NCBI GenBank assembly: GCA_036499165.1
Contig: DASYEE010000070.1
Span: 1-14,458 of the forward strand
DNA: 14,458 nucleotides
Origin: Galbitalea sp036499165
GTDB taxonomy: Bacteria > Actinomycetota > Actinomycetes > Actinomycetales > Microbacteriaceae
Reading direction: 5' to 3'
Within the stretch, counting starts at the first letter, position 1. Each line of letters opens with the position of its first letter. Both the position numbers and the translations under genes were made by a program. Below, piece after piece: positions 12,343 to 14,458 of this stretch. The notes under the pieces are model-generated. The model ran no database searches. It was not told the origin of the DNA and saw only the letters and a list, made by a program, of their open reading frames with translations.

Positions 12343-14458
12343 TCACAAACCCGGGCCAGACCACGCGCGCGCCAGCGCGAGGGTCCTGGCATTCTCGGGG
12401 ACGTTCTCGAGGAAGCTCTTCTTGTACGCTGGATCGGTGATCCGACCGGCGATGGCGAGCAGGCGCCCCCGCGCCTCGGCGATGGCATGTCGCGCAGCGT
12501 CATGCGCACCGGTTGCGTGGAGCGCCTCGGCGTGGGTGAGCCGTACGAACGCACCACGGAACATGCCGCAGCCGCCCATGGTCGTGTAGCGCGAGACAGC
12601 GTCTTCGGCGACGGCGAGGGCCTCCGCGACACGCCCCTGGGCGAGGCGGAGCGCCGCGAGCGTCCCCAGGGCGGCTGAGCGATCGATGGGCACCGTCATC
12701 TCGAGCGCGACCTGGATCTCGCGCTCGGCCGCTTCCAGCTCCCCCATTCGACGGAGCACCTCCGCGAGCACCCAGCGGCCACGGCCCTCTTCCAGCGGAA
12801 AGTGCTGTGCGTGTCCGTGCTCGCTCAGCTGGGTTGCCAGGGCGCGCGCCTCACCGAGCGCACCGCGGTCGGCGAGGACCCAGGACAGGGCGAAGCGCCG
12901 CATGTTGCTGGCCAGGCCCAGCGACTTGTCGGCCGACGGGATCCCTCCCAGCGCTCGCTCCGCAGCCGCGAACGCCCCGAGGTACCAGAGGTTCATCCCT
13001 CGAAACAACTGCATGTTCAGGAACAGCAGCTCACCCCCGATCAAGTCGAAGATCGGCTGGATCGCGTCGCTGTGCTCGAGGCCTCTCCACGGATCCTCGT
13101 GCGCGTAGGAAGCCCTCATTGCGATGGTGAGGTTCCACCAGAAATGAGCGAGCGGATCCCGGTTCTCTGTTGGGCGGATGACCGCGAAGAACCGCGCCTC
13201 CGCGGCAGTCCCCTCCGGGACTCGCCCGAGACCATCGAGCACGCTGATCCCGGACAGGAAGGCGAGCGCCACCCTCCCCGCAGCCCCGGGGGCAGGGGTG
13301 ACCTCCCCGAGCAGCGCGATCGTCGCCACGAGATCTCCAATCCTGCCGGCCACCATCATGCCTTCGATATACACGTTGATCGCCTTGGCCCATGGGACGG
13401 AGCCTGGTGGTGCCGAGCGCATCAACTCTTCGGCGTCGGGCATCACCTCGCTGCTCAGATGCAAGCCCTGGCCGGAGGCGTCGCAGCGGATGCCGAGCAA
13501 GTCGATCCGGAGCTCCTGCGGAGGTGCGCAATCGAGGCCGAGTTTGGCGCGAGCCATGGTCGCCTGGAGGTCGAGGATGTGAAATGCCTGCTCCGACGCG
13601 CGTAGATAGTGGCCGGCCGATCGCGCGCTTTCTGCCCCGCGCTCGAAGTGGCCGGCCAGCACCATGGGATCGCCCTCGCCGTGCTGCTCGAGCCACTCGC
13701 CCGCGAGGCGGTGTCCGAGCCGCTTGTCCTCCTCGGTCAACATCGCGTAGACCCCTTCGCGGAGCAGCGCGTGGCGGAACTTGAACTCTCGGTCCCCGGC
13801 AAACCGGCTCTCTGGCCTCACGACCAGGACCTCCTGCTCGACCAGCTTCGCGAGCCACTCGCCCACCATCGTTGCCCCCATGGCTCCGCCCAGCAGGACG
13901 ACCACGCTGCCCTCCCAGCACACCTCACCGAACACGCTGGCGGCGCGCAGCACCCGCCGCGCCTCGAGCGCGAGCCGGCCGAGCCGGGTCTCGACCATGG
14001 CCAGCACCGTCTCCGGCAGCACCTTGTCCTTGCCCTCTGCCACCGCGCGGATCAGCTCTTCCAGGTAGAACGCGTTGCCATCGGCCTGCTTCACCAGGCG
14101 CTCCGTCGTCTCCCGGTCCACACCGTCGCCGAGCACCTGCCGCACCAGCCGCTCACCCGCCTTGCGCCCCAGCTCCTTGAGCCGGATCTCCTGCGTGTTC
14201 TGGCGCTCCGCCCACAGCTTGGGAAACACCTCGTACACCTCGGGTCGTGCCAGCGCGAGCACCATCCACGGCTGCGCCCTCCGTTCCCGCAACGCCGTGT
14301 CGATGAACCGCACGGTCCCGAAATCCCCCCAGTGTAGATCTTCGAGCACGAGCAGGACCGGCTGCACCGAGGTCTCCGCCTGCAGGAAGTCCATCCACGC
14401 CTTGCGCATCTGCTCGCTCATCAGCTGCGCGTCCTGCCGCGCCGCCTTGAGCGCCGCG
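12343..14458 (-). CDS. AAA ATPase/TPR signalling protein, C-terminal part (5' end outside window)
   Basis: The frame stays open past the first internal ATG (14421) to the right edge (AALKAARQDAQLMSEQ), so the gene begins outside the window; 704 residues are visible. Walker B is seen as VLLVLEDLHWGD, followed by sensor-like MVLALARPEVYE and an AAA_16/STAND-type lid region (LVKQADGNAFYLEELIRAVAEG). Walker A is upstream of the edge. The rest, from about residue 270, is helical and TPR-like (for example LAEVLRRMGELEAAEREIQVALE and AEALHATGAHDAARHAIAEAR). Myxobacteria have many proteins with this C-terminus attached to an N-terminal Ser/Thr kinase, and the ending ENVPENARTLALARAW is typical. The kinase domain itself is not visible, so that part is inference. 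It is 170 bp upstream of the cytochrome gene on the same strand, but that gene has its own promoter. Confidence 0.85.
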   Translation of the reverse strand, partial: AALKAARQDAQLMSEQMRKAWMDFLQAETSVQPVLLVLEDLHWGDFGTVRFIDTALRERRAQPWMVLALARPEVYEVFPKLWAERQNTQEIRLKELGRKAGERLVRQVLGDGVDRETTERLVKQADGNAFYLEELIRAVAEGKDKVLPETVLAMVETRLGRLALEARRVLRAASVFGEVCWEGSVVVLLGGAMGATMVGEWLAKLVEQEVLVVRPESRFAGDREFKFRHALLREGVYAMLTEEDKRLGHRLAGEWLEQHGEGDPMVLAGHFERGAESARSAGHYLRASEQAFHILDLQATMARAKLGLDCAPPQELRIDLLGIRCDASGQGLHLSSEVMPDAEELMRSAPPGSVPWAKAINVYIEGMMVAGRIGDLVATIALLGEVTPAPGAAGRVALAFLSGISVLDGLGRVPEGTAAEARFFAVIRPTENRDPLAHFWWNLTIAMRASYAHEDPWRGLEHSDAIQPIFDLIGGELLFLNMQLFRGMNLWYLGAFAAAERALGGIPSADKSLGLASNMRRFALSWVLADRGALGEARALATQLSEHGHAQHFPLEEGRGRWVLAEVLRRMGELEAAEREIQVALEMTVPIDRSAALGTLAALRLAQGRVAEALAVAEDAVSRYTTMGGCGMFRGAFVRLTHAEALHATGAHDAARHAIAEARGRLLAIAGRITDPAYKKSFLENVPENARTLALARAWSGPGL

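Overview
The window looks like a piece of a myxobacterial (Myxococcota) chromosome. GC is high, and three gene types typical of that group are present: a matrixin-like protease with a Gly/Ser linker and a MYXO-CTERM-like tail, a large lipoprotein joining a beta-propeller to c-type haem motifs, and the C-terminal part of an AAA/TPR signalling protein of the kind usually attached to a Ser/Thr kinase. The assignment is inference from gene content; no marker gene is present.

Layout. (1) 1-223: end of an IS4-family insertion sequence, with the N-terminus of its transposase on the minus strand. (2) 243-1517: metalloprotease that appears to have lost its signal peptide to that insertion. (3) About 1796-3671: group II intron on the minus strand, carrying a reverse transcriptase/maturase without an endonuclease domain. 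(4) 3672-5245: no intact gene. It holds short TAGGG direct repeats, then a decayed 39/51-bp repeat array split by a 482-bp internally deleted IS66-type element with matching ends and a perfect 8-bp target duplication. (5) 5246-8842, perhaps to 9246: a tightly overlapped plus-strand operon. (6) 9251-12172, minus: beta-propeller/cytochrome lipoprotein with its own promoter. (7) 12343-14458, minus: AAA/TPR protein cut by the window edge.

The operon in (5) is the main point of interest. It encodes an unrecognised 181-aa protein with a possible sliding-clamp peptide, a QueC-like protein resembling QatC of the Qat anti-phage system, an XRE-HTH/ImmA-IrrE metalloprotease, a PIN-domain protein lacking its first aspartate, and possibly a fifth small basic protein. 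QatA, QatB and QatD are not there, nor are any CBASS genes. The only AT-richer stretch nearby precedes the first gene. It carries a sigma70-like promoter whose -35 box lies inside one arm of a perfect 8-bp inverted repeat with arm centres 20 bp apart, a good candidate operator for the HTH-protease. The reading offered is an uncharacterised, self-regulated QueC-like defence or stress cassette next to mobile-element debris; its function is not shown by the sequence.
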